From: Longirhabdus pacifica
GTDB lineage: Bacteria; Bacillota; Bacilli; Paenibacillales; DSM-105158
Length of the DNA stretch: 64,000 nt
Assembly: GCF_004115085.1 (NCBI RefSeq)
Contig: NZ_QXJP01000009.1
Span: 84,783-148,782, forward strand
Direction of reading: 5' to 3'
The first letter of the stretch is position 1. The number at the start of each line of letters is the position of its first letter. Of this stretch, positions 53,031 to 63,106 are shown piece by piece. The notes under the pieces were generated by a model. That model had not been told where the DNA came from and did no database searches. It saw only the letters and a list, made by a program, of their open reading frames with translations. The position numbers were made by a program, and so were the translations under genes.

Positions 53031-53975
53031 TTGAGTGAACGTGTTGCAGAACGTGCACATGCCCGTAATAAAGCTAGGCAAATTAACATCATTTTGAATG
53101 TGCAGCAAGAAACGTCCATCAAGAAAGAGTTGCCACAAAAAGAGCCCGTCCCATCACTTTATGATGATGAAGTAACTGCATTATTTAAAGAATTAAATCA
53201 CATGATTGGTTTGGATAAAGTAAAAGAAATGATGTTTGAAATATATGCGTTATTAAAAATAAGAAAAATAAGAAGTGAAGAGGGTTTAAAAACGGATACC
53301 CATGTGTTTCATATGTTGTTTAAGGGCAATCCAGGTACAGGAAAAACAACGGTGGCTAGAGTTGTTGCGAAGTTATTTGCCGCTATGGGAGTGTTATCGA
53401 AGGGGCATTTAGTAGAAGTGGAGAGGGCAGATTTGGTTGGTGAATACATCGGACATACAGCTATAAAAACAAGGGAACTTGTAAAAAAAGCAATGGGTGG
53501 TATTCTATTTATAGATGAAGCTTATAGCTTAGGTCGCGGTGGGGAAAAAGATTTCGGAAAAGAAGCCATCGATGCCTTAGTCAAGCATATGGAAGATGAG
53601 AAAGATGAATTTATTTTAATATTAGCTGGGTATACACAGGAGATGGATGATTTTTTAACGTTGAATCCAGGTTTAGACTCTAGGTTTCCCATCCAAATTC
53701 AATTTCCTGACTATGCTTTGGATGAATTGCTCAGCATCACTCATCTTATGCTGGAGGAAAGGCAGTATGTATTATCTCCGCAGGCCATGGCTAAATTTCA
53801 AAGTACATTATCCTATGCAAAGCAATCCCATCACTTCAGCAATGGTCGATATATTAGAAACTTGATAGAGAAAGCGATTAGACGGCAAGCCGTCAGATTA
53901 ATTAAATCATCCCATACGACGTTAGATCAATCTGCATTAATGACGATAGAAGCACAAGATCTAAAAAATGAATGA
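53031..53975 (+). CDS. spoVK: Stage V sporulation protein K (AAA+ ATPase)
   Basis: 314 residues, CbxX/CfqX-type AAA+ ATPase needed for spore maturation in B. subtilis. Walker A GNPGTGKTTVARVV (about residue 100), the ERADLVGEYIGHTA segment, Walker B ILFIDEAYSL, sensor region LILAGYTQEMDDF and arginine-finger region LNPGLDSRFP are all present. TTG at 53031 follows GGAGGTG at 53019-53025. The N-terminal 30 residues are basic. hflX follows, as in other Bacilli. Confidence 0.93.
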   Translation: MSERVAERAHARNKARQINIILNVQQETSIKKELPQKEPVPSLYDDEVTALFKELNHMIGLDKVKEMMFEIYALLKIRKIRSEEGLKTDTHVFHMLFKGNPGTGKTTVARVVAKLFAAMGVLSKGHLVEVERADLVGEYIGHTAIKTRELVKKAMGGILFIDEAYSLGRGGEKDFGKEAIDALVKHMEDEKDEFILILAGYTQEMDDFLTLNPGLDSRFPIQIQFPDYALDELLSITHLMLEERQYVLSPQAMAKFQSTLSYAKQSHHFSNGRYIRNLIEKAIRRQAVRLIKSSHTTLDQSALMTIEAQDLKNE

Positions 53976-54061
53976 CTTGCTGGTTTTTATCATTGGAGGC
54001 AGTGCGGTGTTGAATGGCTAAGGCCACATCGTAGGACATATAAAGGAGTTGTGAAGTAACT

Positions 54062-55333
54062 ATGTCAGAAGAAATAGGGGAACAAGAAGAAAGAGGGCTG
54101 CTCGTTTCTGTCACATTGAAACGGGATGCACAATTTGCGAACGAAGGTACGCTGATAGAATTACAAAATTTAGCAAAGACAGCAGGGGTAGAAACAGTTT
54201 CAATCATGGAGCAAAGCCGTGATAGAATAGATGCTGCGACGTTTGTTGGAAAAGGCAAGCTACATGAAATGAAACAAATGATCGAAACAGAGGACATTGA
54301 TGTGGTCATTTTTAATCAGTCATTATCTACGGCCCAAGTTCGCAATGTGGAAAAAGTGCTTAACATTAAAATTATTGATCGTACCCAGCTTATTTTAGAT
54401 ATTTTTGCGCAGCGTGCAAGCTCCAAAGAAGGTAAGTTGCAAGTAGAGCTTGCCCAACTTCACTATTTGCTGCCAAGATTATCTGGTCATGGCATTCATC
54501 TCTCTCGTCAGGGCGCGGGAATTGGTACTCGTGGACCGGGGGAGACGCAATTGGAGACCGATCAACGGCATATTAAAAGACGTATCAGAGATTTGGAAAA
54601 ACAGCTTGAAACTACGGTGCGACATCGTGAGTTGCAACGAAGACATCGAAAGCAAATGAACGTGTTTCAAGTCGCGCTTGTTGGCTACACCAATGCAGGC
54701 AAATCTACGTTATTAAATAGAATGACGGATGACGATAGTTACGCTGCGGATCAATTATTTGCTACTCTAGATCCAAAAGCGAAAAAGTGTATATTACCTA
54801 ACGGACAACACGTGATTTTGAGCGATACAGTTGGTTTTATTCAAGATTTGCCACATGAATTGGTAAAAGCTTTTCGTTCGACATTGGAAGAAGTGTGTGA
54901 AGCCGATCTTATTTTACATGTGGTAGATCGTTCAAGCCCACAATACGAAAATCAGATGGAGACGGTAGAAAGTGTCTTATCTGAGTTAGGTGCAGGAGAT
55001 ACGCAGCGTCTGACATTATGGAATAAAATAGATGCCATAGAGGATGAACATATCGTATCTCAACCATCACCCGATACACTGGCCATCAGTGCGATGAGCG
55101 AAGCAGATATCGAAAGAGTTAAGATGCATCTTCAAGATATATTGTTGCTCGAGCCTCAATGTTACAGCATTCCTGTGCATGATGGACACGCCATGGCTAA
55201 AATGTATGAAATAGGAGAAGTATTGTCAAAGAAAGAAGAGGGCGATAGGATGGTGTTTGAAGTAAGATTAAATCATCTACACGTGAAAAAACATGAATCA
55301 TGGTTAAACCAATACATAGCTAAAGAAAGCTAA
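54062..55333 (+). CDS. hflX: Ribosome-associated GTPase HflX
   Basis: 423 residues. N-terminal nucleotide-binding-like domain with VGKGKLHEM and FNQSLSTAQVRNVEK, the coiled glycine-rich linker (SRQGAGIGTRGPGETQLE), then a G domain with ALVGYTNAGKSTLLNRM, DTVGFIQDLPHELVKAF and LWNKID. It releases or splits stalled ribosomes under stress in studied species. AAAGGAG is about 13 bases from the ATG, rather long. Confidence 0.95.
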   Translation: MSEEIGEQEERGLLVSVTLKRDAQFANEGTLIELQNLAKTAGVETVSIMEQSRDRIDAATFVGKGKLHEMKQMIETEDIDVVIFNQSLSTAQVRNVEKVLNIKIIDRTQLILDIFAQRASSKEGKLQVELAQLHYLLPRLSGHGIHLSRQGAGIGTRGPGETQLETDQRHIKRRIRDLEKQLETTVRHRELQRRHRKQMNVFQVALVGYTNAGKSTLLNRMTDDDSYAADQLFATLDPKAKKCILPNGQHVILSDTVGFIQDLPHELVKAFRSTLEEVCEADLILHVVDRSSPQYENQMETVESVLSELGAGDTQRLTLWNKIDAIEDEHIVSQPSPDTLAISAMSEADIERVKMHLQDILLLEPQCYSIPVHDGHAMAKMYEIGEVLSKKEEGDRMVFEVRLNHLHVKKHESWLNQYIAKES

Positions 55334-55472
55334 AGTCATGTTACTACATGCTACTCTGCGTCATGAAATTTAAACCAAGTACAAAAACAGATAAAAAAAA
55401 TAAAACCGTTCGTCTTGAAATGATGCAATAACGATATGGGAAAACATAAAGAGGGAGAAAGTATATAAATCA

Positions 55473-56696
55473 ATGAAACAACATATTACAGCAGTGGATA
55501 AACGCATTGCCAATCAAATACAAAACATAGACGAAAGAATTGATCAATTGCAGTGGAAAGTCATTGAAGCTTTTCAACAACATCAAGTGAGTGATTTTCA
55601 TTTTAGTGGTTCAACAGGTTACGGATATAACGATAGAGGAAGAGAGATATTAGATGCATTGTTCAGTGATATTTTTGATGCGGAAGCTGCTTTAGTTCGC
55701 TCCCAATTCGTATCTGGAACGCACGCTATTAGTACGGCTTTATTTGGTGTTCTGCGACCTGGTGATAAAATGCTTTACATTTCTGGCAAGCCATACGATA
55801 CGTTGCATAAGGTCATTGGGGAGGAGCAAGACGGCAAAGGCTCGCTGCGAGACTTTGGCATTGCATATGAGCACATCGATTTACAATCTGATGGGAACAT
55901 CGATTGGGATATGTTGCAGCACAAATGGACAGATAATGTGAAAGTCATCGGCTTGCAGCGATCCAGAGGCTATGCTTGGAGAAACTCTTTTACAGTGGAG
56001 CAGATCAAGGACATCGTCAGTAGAATCAAAGAGCAGTATCCGAATGTCATCGTATTTGTAGATAACTGCTATGGAGAGTTTACAGAAGACAAGGAGCCGA
56101 CGGCAGTAGGTGTAGATTTGATGGCAGGCTCCTTAATCAAGAACCCCGGTGGTGGATTAGCCGAAACGGGAGGATATATTTGTGGTAAGAAGACGTATGT
56201 AGAGCAGGCATCGTACCGGTTGACAGCTCCTGGAATTGGGGGAGAAGTTGGTGCTACCCTGCATAGTCTTCGCCCGATGTATCAAGGTTTATTTTTAGCC
56301 CCACATTTTGTAGGACAGGCACTGAAAGGGTCGGTCTTTGCAGCCGCAATGTTTGAACAATTAGGGTTTGAAACACAGCCGAAATGGAACGAAGCAAGAT
56401 CAGATATTATACAAGCTATTCGCTTTCAATCTGCGGAACAATGTATTGCCTTTGTGCAGTCCGTGCAAAAAGCATCCGCTGTCGATGCACATGTCACACC
56501 AGAGCCTTGGGACATGCCAGGTTATGAGCATCCTGTTATTATGGCAGCGGGAACTTTTATCCAAGGAGGCAGTTTGGAATTGTCAGCCGATGCACCGATC
56601 CGTGAACCTTATATTGCTTATATGCAAGGGGGCCTTACGTATTCTCATGTCAGGCTTGCCGTGATAAAAGCGATGGAGCAATTGGGTGAAATATAA
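55473..56696 (+). CDS. Methionine gamma-lyase family PLP protein (YnbB-like, 'aluminium resistance')
   Basis: 407 residues of the fold-type-I PLP family placed between hflX and glnR in Bacilli. Visible marks: STGYGYNDRGRE, SQFVSGTHAISTALFGVL (phosphate-binding region), VFVDNCYGEFTEDKEP, and the presumed PLP lysine in AGSLIKNPGGGLAETGGY. The substrate is not established despite the database name. The ribosome site GAGGGAG is about 15 bases from the ATG. Confidence 0.88.
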   Translation: MKQHITAVDKRIANQIQNIDERIDQLQWKVIEAFQQHQVSDFHFSGSTGYGYNDRGREILDALFSDIFDAEAALVRSQFVSGTHAISTALFGVLRPGDKMLYISGKPYDTLHKVIGEEQDGKGSLRDFGIAYEHIDLQSDGNIDWDMLQHKWTDNVKVIGLQRSRGYAWRNSFTVEQIKDIVSRIKEQYPNVIVFVDNCYGEFTEDKEPTAVGVDLMAGSLIKNPGGGLAETGGYICGKKTYVEQASYRLTAPGIGGEVGATLHSLRPMYQGLFLAPHFVGQALKGSVFAAAMFEQLGFETQPKWNEARSDIIQAIRFQSAEQCIAFVQSVQKASAVDAHVTPEPWDMPGYEHPVIMAAGTFIQGGSLELSADAPIREPYIAYMQGGLTYSHVRLAVIKAMEQLGEI

Positions 56697-56723
56697 ATCG
56701 TCATACAATTTTCAAACATTTGC

Positions 56724-56773
56724 TGTAATAAAACATTACATGGATTGACAACTTTCTGTCGTAAAAGTATACT
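56724..56773 (+). promoter_or_regulatory. glnR promoter with GlnR operator
   Basis: TGTAATAAAACATTACA at 56724-56740 is a perfect TGTNA-N7-TNACA GlnR/TnrA box. It is followed by TTGACA at 56745-56750, a 17-base spacer and TATACT at 56768-56773. The box sits just upstream of the -35, as expected for autorepression by GlnR when glutamine is plentiful. Confidence 0.88.
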
Positions 56774-56809
56774 TATAGATATCACATAATACTGGAAGGT
56801 TGATGTGCG

Positions 56810-57217
56810 ATGAGTGGCGATATACGCCGGAACATGGCATTGTTCCCTATTGGAATTGTTATGAAACTTACAGATTTAACTGCTAGACAAATTCGTTACT
56901 ATGAGCAACATGATCTAGTGGTACCAGCTAGAACCAACGGTAATCAACGTTTGTTTTCGTTCAATGATGTAGAGAGATTGTTAGAAATAAAATCACTGAT
57001 TGAAAAAGGCGTAAATATAGCTGGGATCAAACAAATGGTAGATCCAGTAAAGCAAGATGACGAAGAAACAACGGTCATTAATGAGCAATCTGAATCTAAG
57101 CGTAAGGAGTTATCTGATACGCAGCTTCATACCATGCTGAAACGTCAGTTGTTTGACAAAAATAGACCTGGTCAAGTTTCACTGATACAAGGTGAATTAT
57201 CTCGTTTTTTTAAGTAA
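56810..57217 (+). CDS. glnR: Glutamine synthetase repressor GlnR (MerR family)
   Basis: 135 residues. N-terminal MerR winged helix (ALFPIGIVMKLTDLTARQIRYYEQHDLV and NQRLFSFNDVERLLEI). The short C-terminal region ends with the amphipathic tail QGELSRFFK through which feedback-inhibited glutamine synthetase activates GlnR in B. subtilis. GGAAGG precedes the ATG. The 183-base gap to glnA is longer than in B. subtilis and shows no second perfect GlnR box. Confidence 0.95.
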   Translation: MSGDIRRNMALFPIGIVMKLTDLTARQIRYYEQHDLVVPARTNGNQRLFSFNDVERLLEIKSLIEKGVNIAGIKQMVDPVKQDDEETTVINEQSESKRKELSDTQLHTMLKRQLFDKNRPGQVSLIQGELSRFFK

Positions 57218-57400
57218 TTCACATTAGCAAATATATCATTATCTATTACTGGAATTATTAGATGGAGAAATGTTACAGTTACCATGCTCACTACTTGTAT
57301 TTGTGCTTTTGTTACTATCATGTGAGACAGTACATTATCATTCTCTTCATCTCATTAATTATATACATTAAGGAAAAAATGAAGGAGTGGAGATTGTTAT

Positions 57401-58744
57401 ATGACATACGCTAAAAAAGGTTACACAAAAGAAGATATTATGCGCATGGCTGAGGAAATGAATGTTAGGTACATACGTTTGCAGTTTACTGATTTATTAG
57501 GAACGATTAAAAATGTAGAGATTCCATTGCAACAGCTTGAAAAGGCATTGGATAATAAAATGATGTTTGACGGTTCTTCTATAGAAGGTTATGTAAGAAT
57601 TGAAGAATCAGATATGTACTTATACCCTGACTTAGACACATGGTTGATTTATCCATGGGATGAAAGTGCAAAAGTTGCTCGTCTCATTTGCGATATTTAT
57701 ATGCCTGATGGTACTCCATTTGCTGGAGATCCACGTGGAATTTTAAAAAGAAACTTAAAAATAGCAGAAGATATGGGATTCACTGCAATGAATGTAGGGG
57801 CAGAGCCAGAGTTCTTCTTATTTAAAACAGACGAAAAAGGTAATCCTACGATGGAGTTGAATGACCAAGGTGGTTATTTTGACTTTGCACCAGTAGATTT
57901 AGGTGAAAATTGCCGCCGTGAAATTGTACTTACGTTGGAACAAATGGGATTTGAAATTGAAGCATCTCACCATGAGGTAGCTCCAGGTCAACACGAAATT
58001 GATTTTAAATATGCGAATGCACTAGAAGCATCAGATTTAATTCAAACGTTCAAGCTCGTTGTAAAGACGATTGCGCGTAAGCATAACTTACATGCAAGTT
58101 TTATGCCTAAACCATTGTTTGGAATGAATGGATCTGGTATGCATTGTCACCAATCTTTGTTCTCCGATAAAACAAACACGTTCTATGATGAAAAAGACGT
58201 AAACGGTTTGAGCGAAACAGCACGTTATTACATGGCAGGTATATTGAAGCATGCTCGCGCTGTTGCAGCAGTGACAAATCCTATCGTGAATTCATATAAA
58301 AGATTAGTTCCTGGCTTTGAAGCTCCTTGTTATGTTGCTTGGTCCGCAAGTAATCGTAGTCCAATGATACGTATTCCAGCATCTCGTGGATTGAGTACTC
58401 GTATCGAGGTAAGAAACCCAGATCCATCAGCGAACCCTTACTTAGCTCTTGCATGTATGTTGAGAGCAGGATTAGATGGTATCGAACAAAAGTTAGAACT
58501 TCCAGCTCCGACAGATCGAAATATTTATATTATGACAGATGAAGAGCTTGTAGAAGAAGGCATTACTAGCTTACCAGCTAATTTGAAGGAATCTCTAATC
58601 GAATTGCAAAAAGATGATGTCATTTGCGAAACGTTAGGAGAACATGCACTGGCACACTTCGTAGAGTTAAAAGAAATTGAATGGGATATGTATCGTACGC
58701 AAGTACATCAATGGGAAAGAGATCAATACTTGTCCTTGTATTAA
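57401..58744 (+). CDS. glnA: Glutamine synthetase, type I-alpha
   Basis: 447 residues. Makes glutamine from glutamate, ammonia and ATP. Marks: [19 protein letters not shown] (with the Arg that mediates feedback inhibition in B. subtilis), [21 protein letters not shown], the ATP-binding region [16 protein letters not shown], and [14 protein letters not shown]. No adenylylation Tyr region is expected in the alpha type. GAAGGAGTGG precedes the ATG. A strong terminator closes the operon. Confidence 0.97.
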   Translation: MTYAKKGYTKEDIMRMAEEMNVRYIRLQFTDLLGTIKNVEIPLQQLEKALDNKMMFDGSSIEGYVRIEESDMYLYPDLDTWLIYPWDESAKVARLICDIYMPDGTPFAGDPRGILKRNLKIAEDMGFTAMNVGAEPEFFLFKTDEKGNPTMELNDQGGYFDFAPVDLGENCRREIVLTLEQMGFEIEASHHEVAPGQHEIDFKYANALEASDLIQTFKLVVKTIARKHNLHASFMPKPLFGMNGSGMHCHQSLFSDKTNTFYDEKDVNGLSETARYYMAGILKHARAVAAVTNPIVNSYKRLVPGFEAPCYVAWSASNRSPMIRIPASRGLSTRIEVRNPDPSANPYLALACMLRAGLDGIEQKLELPAPTDRNIYIMTDEELVEEGITSLPANLKESLIELQKDDVICETLGEHALAHFVELKEIEWDMYRTQVHQWERDQYLSLY

Positions 58745-58750
58745 GATAAT

Positions 58751-58787
58751 AAAAATCCTGGCATCTAACATGCCAGGATTTTTTTAT
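58751..58787 (+). terminator. Rho-independent terminator of glnRA
   Basis: AAAAATCCTGGCA and TGCCAGGATTTTT form a perfect stem with a 7-base loop, followed by further T. Confidence 0.93.
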
Positions 58788-58823
58788 AGTAAGTAATGGG
58801 GAGGAGCATAACGCTCCTTTTCT

Positions 58824-60704
58824 TTATTTGTTTTCTTCTAACATGTTCACAATCACATCATATTCAAATAATTTAGCAATGTCTAAAGCAGTAAAACCTT
58901 CTGTTGTTTTTAACGAAGTGTCTGCTTCTGCTTCCAACAAGATTTTTACAATATCTGGATAACCCAATAATGCCGCAGTTATAAGCGCTGTATTTTTATC
59001 GTCATCTACTATATCTACATCAGCATTGGCCTCTAATAAAAGCTTTACCATATCAGCATACCCCCAATAAACTGCATCCATAAGGGCTGTGTCACCATAC
59101 TGATCCTGCACGTTTACATCAGCATCTGCATTTAGTAAAAGTTCAACAATGCCGGTATGTCCATTATCTACTGCAAACATAAGCGCTGTAGATTTATCGT
59201 TATCTGCTATATCTACATCAGCATTAGCCTCTAATAAAAGCTTTGCGATATCAGCATCCCCCCAATAAGCTGCATTCATAAGGGCTGTTTCACTATACTC
59301 ATCCTGCACGTTTACATCAGCATCTGCATCTAGTAAAAGTTTAACAATGTCAATGTGTCCATTTTTTACTGCATGGATAAGTGCTGTTGCTGATTGATTA
59401 TCTTTTACATTTATAGCAGCGTCAGCTTCTAATAAAACCTTCACAATATCTGTATGTCCCCAGTATGCCGCAGTTATAAGCGCTGTGTCTCCATACTTAT
59501 TTTGTATGTTAACATCAGCGTCAGCCTCCAATAAAAGTTTTACGATATCTCTTTCACTCCAGTAAGCTGCATCCGAAAGTGCTGTGTCTCCATACTCATT
59601 TTGTATGTTAACATCAGCATTAGCTTCTAATAAAAGCTTCACACTATCTGCATTCCCCTCGTAAGCCGCATCTATAAGTGCTGTGTCTCCATACATATTT
59701 TGTATGTTAACATCAGCGCCAGCCTCTATTAAAAATTTCACAGTATCTGTTTTGTCCCATCTAGCTGCAAGAATTAAAGCAGTATTTCCGCTTTTATCCA
59801 CTTGATTTTTATCCGCGCCAGATTCCATTAGAAATTGTACTGATTCCAAATTCCAGATAGGAGCGACAGTTAACAATGTATCTCCATTTGTAGCTGCGTA
59901 ATTAACTTTATATCCGTTATCTATTAGCTGTTTGACAGCTTGTATATCTTCATTAATTATCGCCTTAACCCCTGTATAAAATAGTTCATCAGCTGAATCA
60001 ATCGTCACATTACTATTGAAAAGAAGATTTGCCATGTCTTTATTTCCACTATATATGGCGAAATCCAGTGTGGATTGTCCGGATAAAGCTTTTACATTAA
60101 CATCCGCTTTTGCATCTAATAAAAGTTCAACTATTTCTATATTATTCGTTGAAATTGCTTCTATTAATGGAGGGTTTTCATTCGCCAGATGCTCATTCAA
60201 ATCTACTTCTTCTTCTATTAATTTCTTCACTAAGTAAAAATCTTTATCTTGTACAGCTTCTACTAACGGCGTTATCGTTATAATATTAGCTGTATTAGTC
60301 TCTGCATCATACGTTACTTTAGCACCGAATGTTTCACTAAAAAAGCGAAGCGGTACATAAGTATACCCATCTTTTAATTGAGGAGCAACATCTAATGCAA
60401 TTTCAATATCATCTACATATGCGGTTTTATTGTCAATCTGCAATGAAACCTTTGTTTCGCCTAAAAGCAAGGTTACCGTTTGCGTTGCATCATCCCATTT
60501 CATATCATCCGTTCCAAGCGCATTCATGATGTCACGTAATGGTACTAGGGCAGCACCATTTTTCACAAAAGCGGGATTTACAAGCTCAATGTTTTCCCCA
60601 TCCAACTGTAAGTTAATTGCTTCATCAGCAGAAACAATCTGCACTCCTGCAAAAATCGAACATGCTACCGTTAGACTTAATACTAATGACTTTAATTTTT
60701 TCAT
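58824..60704 (-). CDS. Secreted ankyrin-repeat protein with N-terminal stalk domain
   Basis: 626 residues. Signal peptide at the N-terminus (KKLKSLVLSLTVACSIFAG, cleavage near VSA-DE), then a copper-amine-oxidase-N-like domain at about residues 30-145 (GAALVPLRDIMNALG, YTYVPLRFFSETFGAKV), then about 14-15 ankyrin repeats to the end. The last repeats alternate between an NIQNxYGDTAL form and a DNDKSTAL form, a higher-order unit of two ankyrins. This suggests an extracellular protein-binding scaffold; the partner is unknown. AGAGGTG precedes the ATG. No homologous neighbour or operon partner is visible. Confidence 0.88.
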   Translation of the reverse strand: MKKLKSLVLSLTVACSIFAGVQIVSADEAINLQLDGENIELVNPAFVKNGAALVPLRDIMNALGTDDMKWDDATQTVTLLLGETKVSLQIDNKTAYVDDIEIALDVAPQLKDGYTYVPLRFFSETFGAKVTYDAETNTANIITITPLVEAVQDKDFYLVKKLIEEEVDLNEHLANENPPLIEAISTNNIEIVELLLDAKADVNVKALSGQSTLDFAIYSGNKDMANLLFNSNVTIDSADELFYTGVKAIINEDIQAVKQLIDNGYKVNYAATNGDTLLTVAPIWNLESVQFLMESGADKNQVDKSGNTALILAARWDKTDTVKFLIEAGADVNIQNMYGDTALIDAAYEGNADSVKLLLEANADVNIQNEYGDTALSDAAYWSERDIVKLLLEADADVNIQNKYGDTALITAAYWGHTDIVKVLLEADAAINVKDNQSATALIHAVKNGHIDIVKLLLDADADVNVQDEYSETALMNAAYWGDADIAKLLLEANADVDIADNDKSTALMFAVDNGHTGIVELLLNADADVNVQDQYGDTALMDAVYWGYADMVKLLLEANADVDIVDDDKNTALITAALLGYPDIVKILLEAEADTSLKTTEGFTALDIAKLFEYDVIVNMLEENK

Positions 60705-60901
60705 CTCTACACCTCTACTATAAAAATATGGTTACATGAAAGTTTAAATAAATTATTTAATTTCTCGTAACTTATCATATTATACAGAACATAAGCAGAA
60801 GATTCAATTTTTTTAGTGATAAAGATTTAATTATTAAGTTAATAGTAAGATAAATAAAATAAAACAAGACACATAAGGTATTCATACTTTTCTTTGCAAT
60901 A

Positions 60902-60947
60902 CAAAACCCTTGGCACGATTGTGAAGTGCGACGTGTCAAGGGTTTTG
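60902..60947. terminator. Strong hairpin in the gap 60705-60997
   Basis: CAAAACCCTTGGCAC pairs with GTGTCAAGGGTTTTG (one mismatch), loop about 16 bases. It lies upstream of the ankyrin gene and beyond the stop of the minus-strand unknown gene at 60998, which it probably terminates. The remainder of the gap is AT-rich with nothing recognisable. Confidence 0.65.
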
Positions 60948-60997
60948 GTGTTACTATGCCAAAGAAAATATTTTGACCAAAAAATAATTTAAAACCT

Positions 60998-61780
60998 TTA
61001 CTTCATCTTTTTGCGGCTTGTTCTGATGTTCACTATGGAACTTAGCATCAAGAGCAGTCCAACAGTACCACTAAACACAGGGTATATAATGGGGTAAATG
61101 ATATGAGGATAATCGTAGCCCCTTGTTACATTGGTATAATACCCCATATCCATTAATCTAGTAGATGTTGAATTAACCAAGTACAGCTCTTTGCTATAAT
61201 GGTGCCTCTCCTCATAAGTGAATTGAACCTCTTTTTCCAACTGTCCATTATCATTTAACGTTATGGCTTTCCAACTGCCACTTACGTGAGGAAGTCTTTG
61301 AATAATAACGATCTGCTCTGTATGTTGCTTATTGTCGTATACGGAGATTACATCGATCCATGAAAAATATCTACTTTCAAAACTTTCACCAGCTTTGACT
61401 ATCATGGTATCTGGGGATGATATTTCTTTTTCGTTCGTAAAAATGTGAAGATCAAGGACTTCATCATGACTAGGGTTCGACATGAATGGTAGGAAAGGAG
61501 TACGCTCTGTATTAGGCACTTCTTTTATCTTTATGTTTATCCCGTTGTAGACTAACTCAATTACATCATCTAAGCCGTCATCGATTTCATATTTAGAGAA
61601 AATTTTATCTTTAGGATTCACTTTTTTTCCTATGATTGTAGCGCTAAGAATCTCTTGTATGTCATATCGACTTCTTAAGGTACCATCAATAATATATTCG
61701 CGAGTGATTTTAAAACTTTCATAGACAGAAACAGATAAAATGAGCAAAGCAATACATAGTATCATTATATTTTTTTTCAA
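60998..61780 (-). CDS. Unknown protein with two terminal membrane segments
   Basis: About 260 residues. An N-terminal hydrophobic helix (IMILCIALLILSVSVY), a large presumably extracellular middle domain, and a C-terminal membrane helix (GTVGLLLMLSSIV) followed by a basic end (RTSRKKMK). I recognise no family. GGAG is 9 bases from TTG 61780 and only 3 from GTG 61786; I prefer TTG. Transcribed alone. Confidence 0.7.
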   Translation of the reverse strand: MKKNIMILCIALLILSVSVYESFKITREYIIDGTLRSRYDIQEILSATIIGKKVNPKDKIFSKYEIDDGLDDVIELVYNGINIKIKEVPNTERTPFLPFMSNPSHDEVLDLHIFTNEKEISSPDTMIVKAGESFESRYFSWIDVISVYDNKQHTEQIVIIQRLPHVSGSWKAITLNDNGQLEKEVQFTYEERHHYSKELYLVNSTSTRLMDMGYYTNVTRGYDYPHIIYPIIYPVFSGTVGLLLMLSSIVNIRTSRKKMK

Positions 61781-61998
61781 GTACACAGTCTCCTATTTAA
61801 CTTTAATTTTTTATAAAAGAAAATTTTTCAAAACCATCTATTTTATTATATAGATGCATAGGATGATTTTCACTGTTAAATATTGTGCTTTAAAACGTTG
61901 GTTCATAGATGTTCTCTATATCATTTTTAAAAATAAAACGAACACAGAGGTATAACCTTGACGCTCCCACACACTCGCATAAAAAGGGGGTTATATCT

Positions 61999-62937
61999 AT
62001 GGAACATAAACGAATACGTATACGTAATGGTAATGTGGAGGTTGCACCGCTAGTTTACACTCATCCGTACTCCAGATACAATGGCTACACGGATGTAAGA
62101 ATATTGGAACTGTCTAATATCCAAAACGCAACATATAAGTATAGTAAAAATGAAACTTTGCCGCAAATTGTAAAAGACGAACAAAGTGAGGTGCTGTCTT
62201 TTAACGGTAGTTTTGTGTACAACGGTCAAATTCTTGGGAAAACCGTAGCGAATGAAAAAATAATAGCAAACGACATTCCGAACAAGACAGAAAACCGTCA
62301 CCATTTTTATTACGACGGTGACTTTAAAATAGGGAGATGTGATCACACAACAGGAGTAAAGTTTGCCGTTCAAGGAACACCAATGCTGCTCAAAAATAAC
62401 AAGAGTGTGTTTAAACAGGCTATAAAAAAAGAGAATACGCAGCAAGACATATTATGCTGTTCTAGCCCACGGACTGCTGTAGGTTTAAGGGCAGATGGTA
62501 CTGCCATAGTGGTATTGGTAGATGGTAGGGGGAAATACGACAAGGGAATGACGCTGCAAGAGTTAGTGATATTATTTCAACATCTTCATTGTACAGACGC
62601 CATCAATTTAGACGGAGGTGGTTCTAGTACGTTATATAGTAATAGTCCACAATTACAACAAAAGTTAGGGATGAAGTATGCAACACATATGTGTGACATG
62701 AGTAGAGAAGAACCACGAGCAGTTAGTCATGCTATCATATTGGAATGCAATAAAGAACCCAAAATACAGGCAACGATCGGTGGCACAGTGAATGGTAAAG
62801 AAGTAGACCATGGTTATCTGATTGATAATGTAACGTATGTCCCTATTCGGGCAGTAGCTGAAACGTTAGGCGCTACAGTAAAATGGAATGCTGAGAAGTT
62901 ACAGTATGAAATAATGATGGAGAATAGCTCATCGTGA
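61999..62937 (+). CDS. Phosphodiester glycosidase family (NAGPA-like) protein with stalk domain
   Basis: About 312 residues. The middle carries the NAGPA/DUF2233 signature: SPRTAVGLRADGTAIVVLVDG, GMTLQELVILFQ, DAINLDGGGSSTLY. The C-terminal 50 residues form a short copper-amine-oxidase-N-like domain (NVTYVPIRAVAETLGATVKW). Relatives hydrolyse GlcNAc-phosphodiesters or act in exopolysaccharide metabolism. AAAAAGGGGG lies 8 bases before ATG 61999. No signal peptide is visible from that start, odd for a family and domain usually found outside the cell. Confidence 0.82.
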   Translation: MEHKRIRIRNGNVEVAPLVYTHPYSRYNGYTDVRILELSNIQNATYKYSKNETLPQIVKDEQSEVLSFNGSFVYNGQILGKTVANEKIIANDIPNKTENRHHFYYDGDFKIGRCDHTTGVKFAVQGTPMLLKNNKSVFKQAIKKENTQQDILCCSSPRTAVGLRADGTAIVVLVDGRGKYDKGMTLQELVILFQHLHCTDAINLDGGGSSTLYSNSPQLQQKLGMKYATHMCDMSREEPRAVSHAIILECNKEPKIQATIGGTVNGKEVDHGYLIDNVTYVPIRAVAETLGATVKWNAEKLQYEIMMENSSS

Positions 62938-63008
62938 AATGAACAGAATTTGTAGAAATGACTTAGTACCAAATTACTTTCATTAGCTATACAGCACAGA
63001 TGTGTCAT

Positions 63009-63036
63009 TTGACTTATTTCTTCTTATTGGTATAAT
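63009..63036 (+). promoter_or_regulatory. Sigma-A-type promoter of the lipoprotein gene
   Basis: TTGACT at 63009-63014, 16-base spacer, TATAAT at 63031-63036 with an extended TGG in front. About 70 bases upstream of the start codon. Confidence 0.7.
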
Positions 63037-63106
63037 ACTACCTAAATTATACATCAATATCGTTTCAAAAGTTATAAATATAAAAGTATAAAAAGAGGAT
63101 ATAAAA

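Noticed and set aside
57218..57400. Sixth copy of the multi-hairpin repeat between glnR and glnA
   Set aside because: AGATGGAGAAAT and CTTCATCTC are present, but the spacing is longer and the central hairpin and AAGTTG arm are missing; similarity is too weak.
57218..57400. Second GlnR operator before glnA
   Set aside because: TGTTAC-containing stretches do not complete the TGTNA-N7-TNACA pattern.
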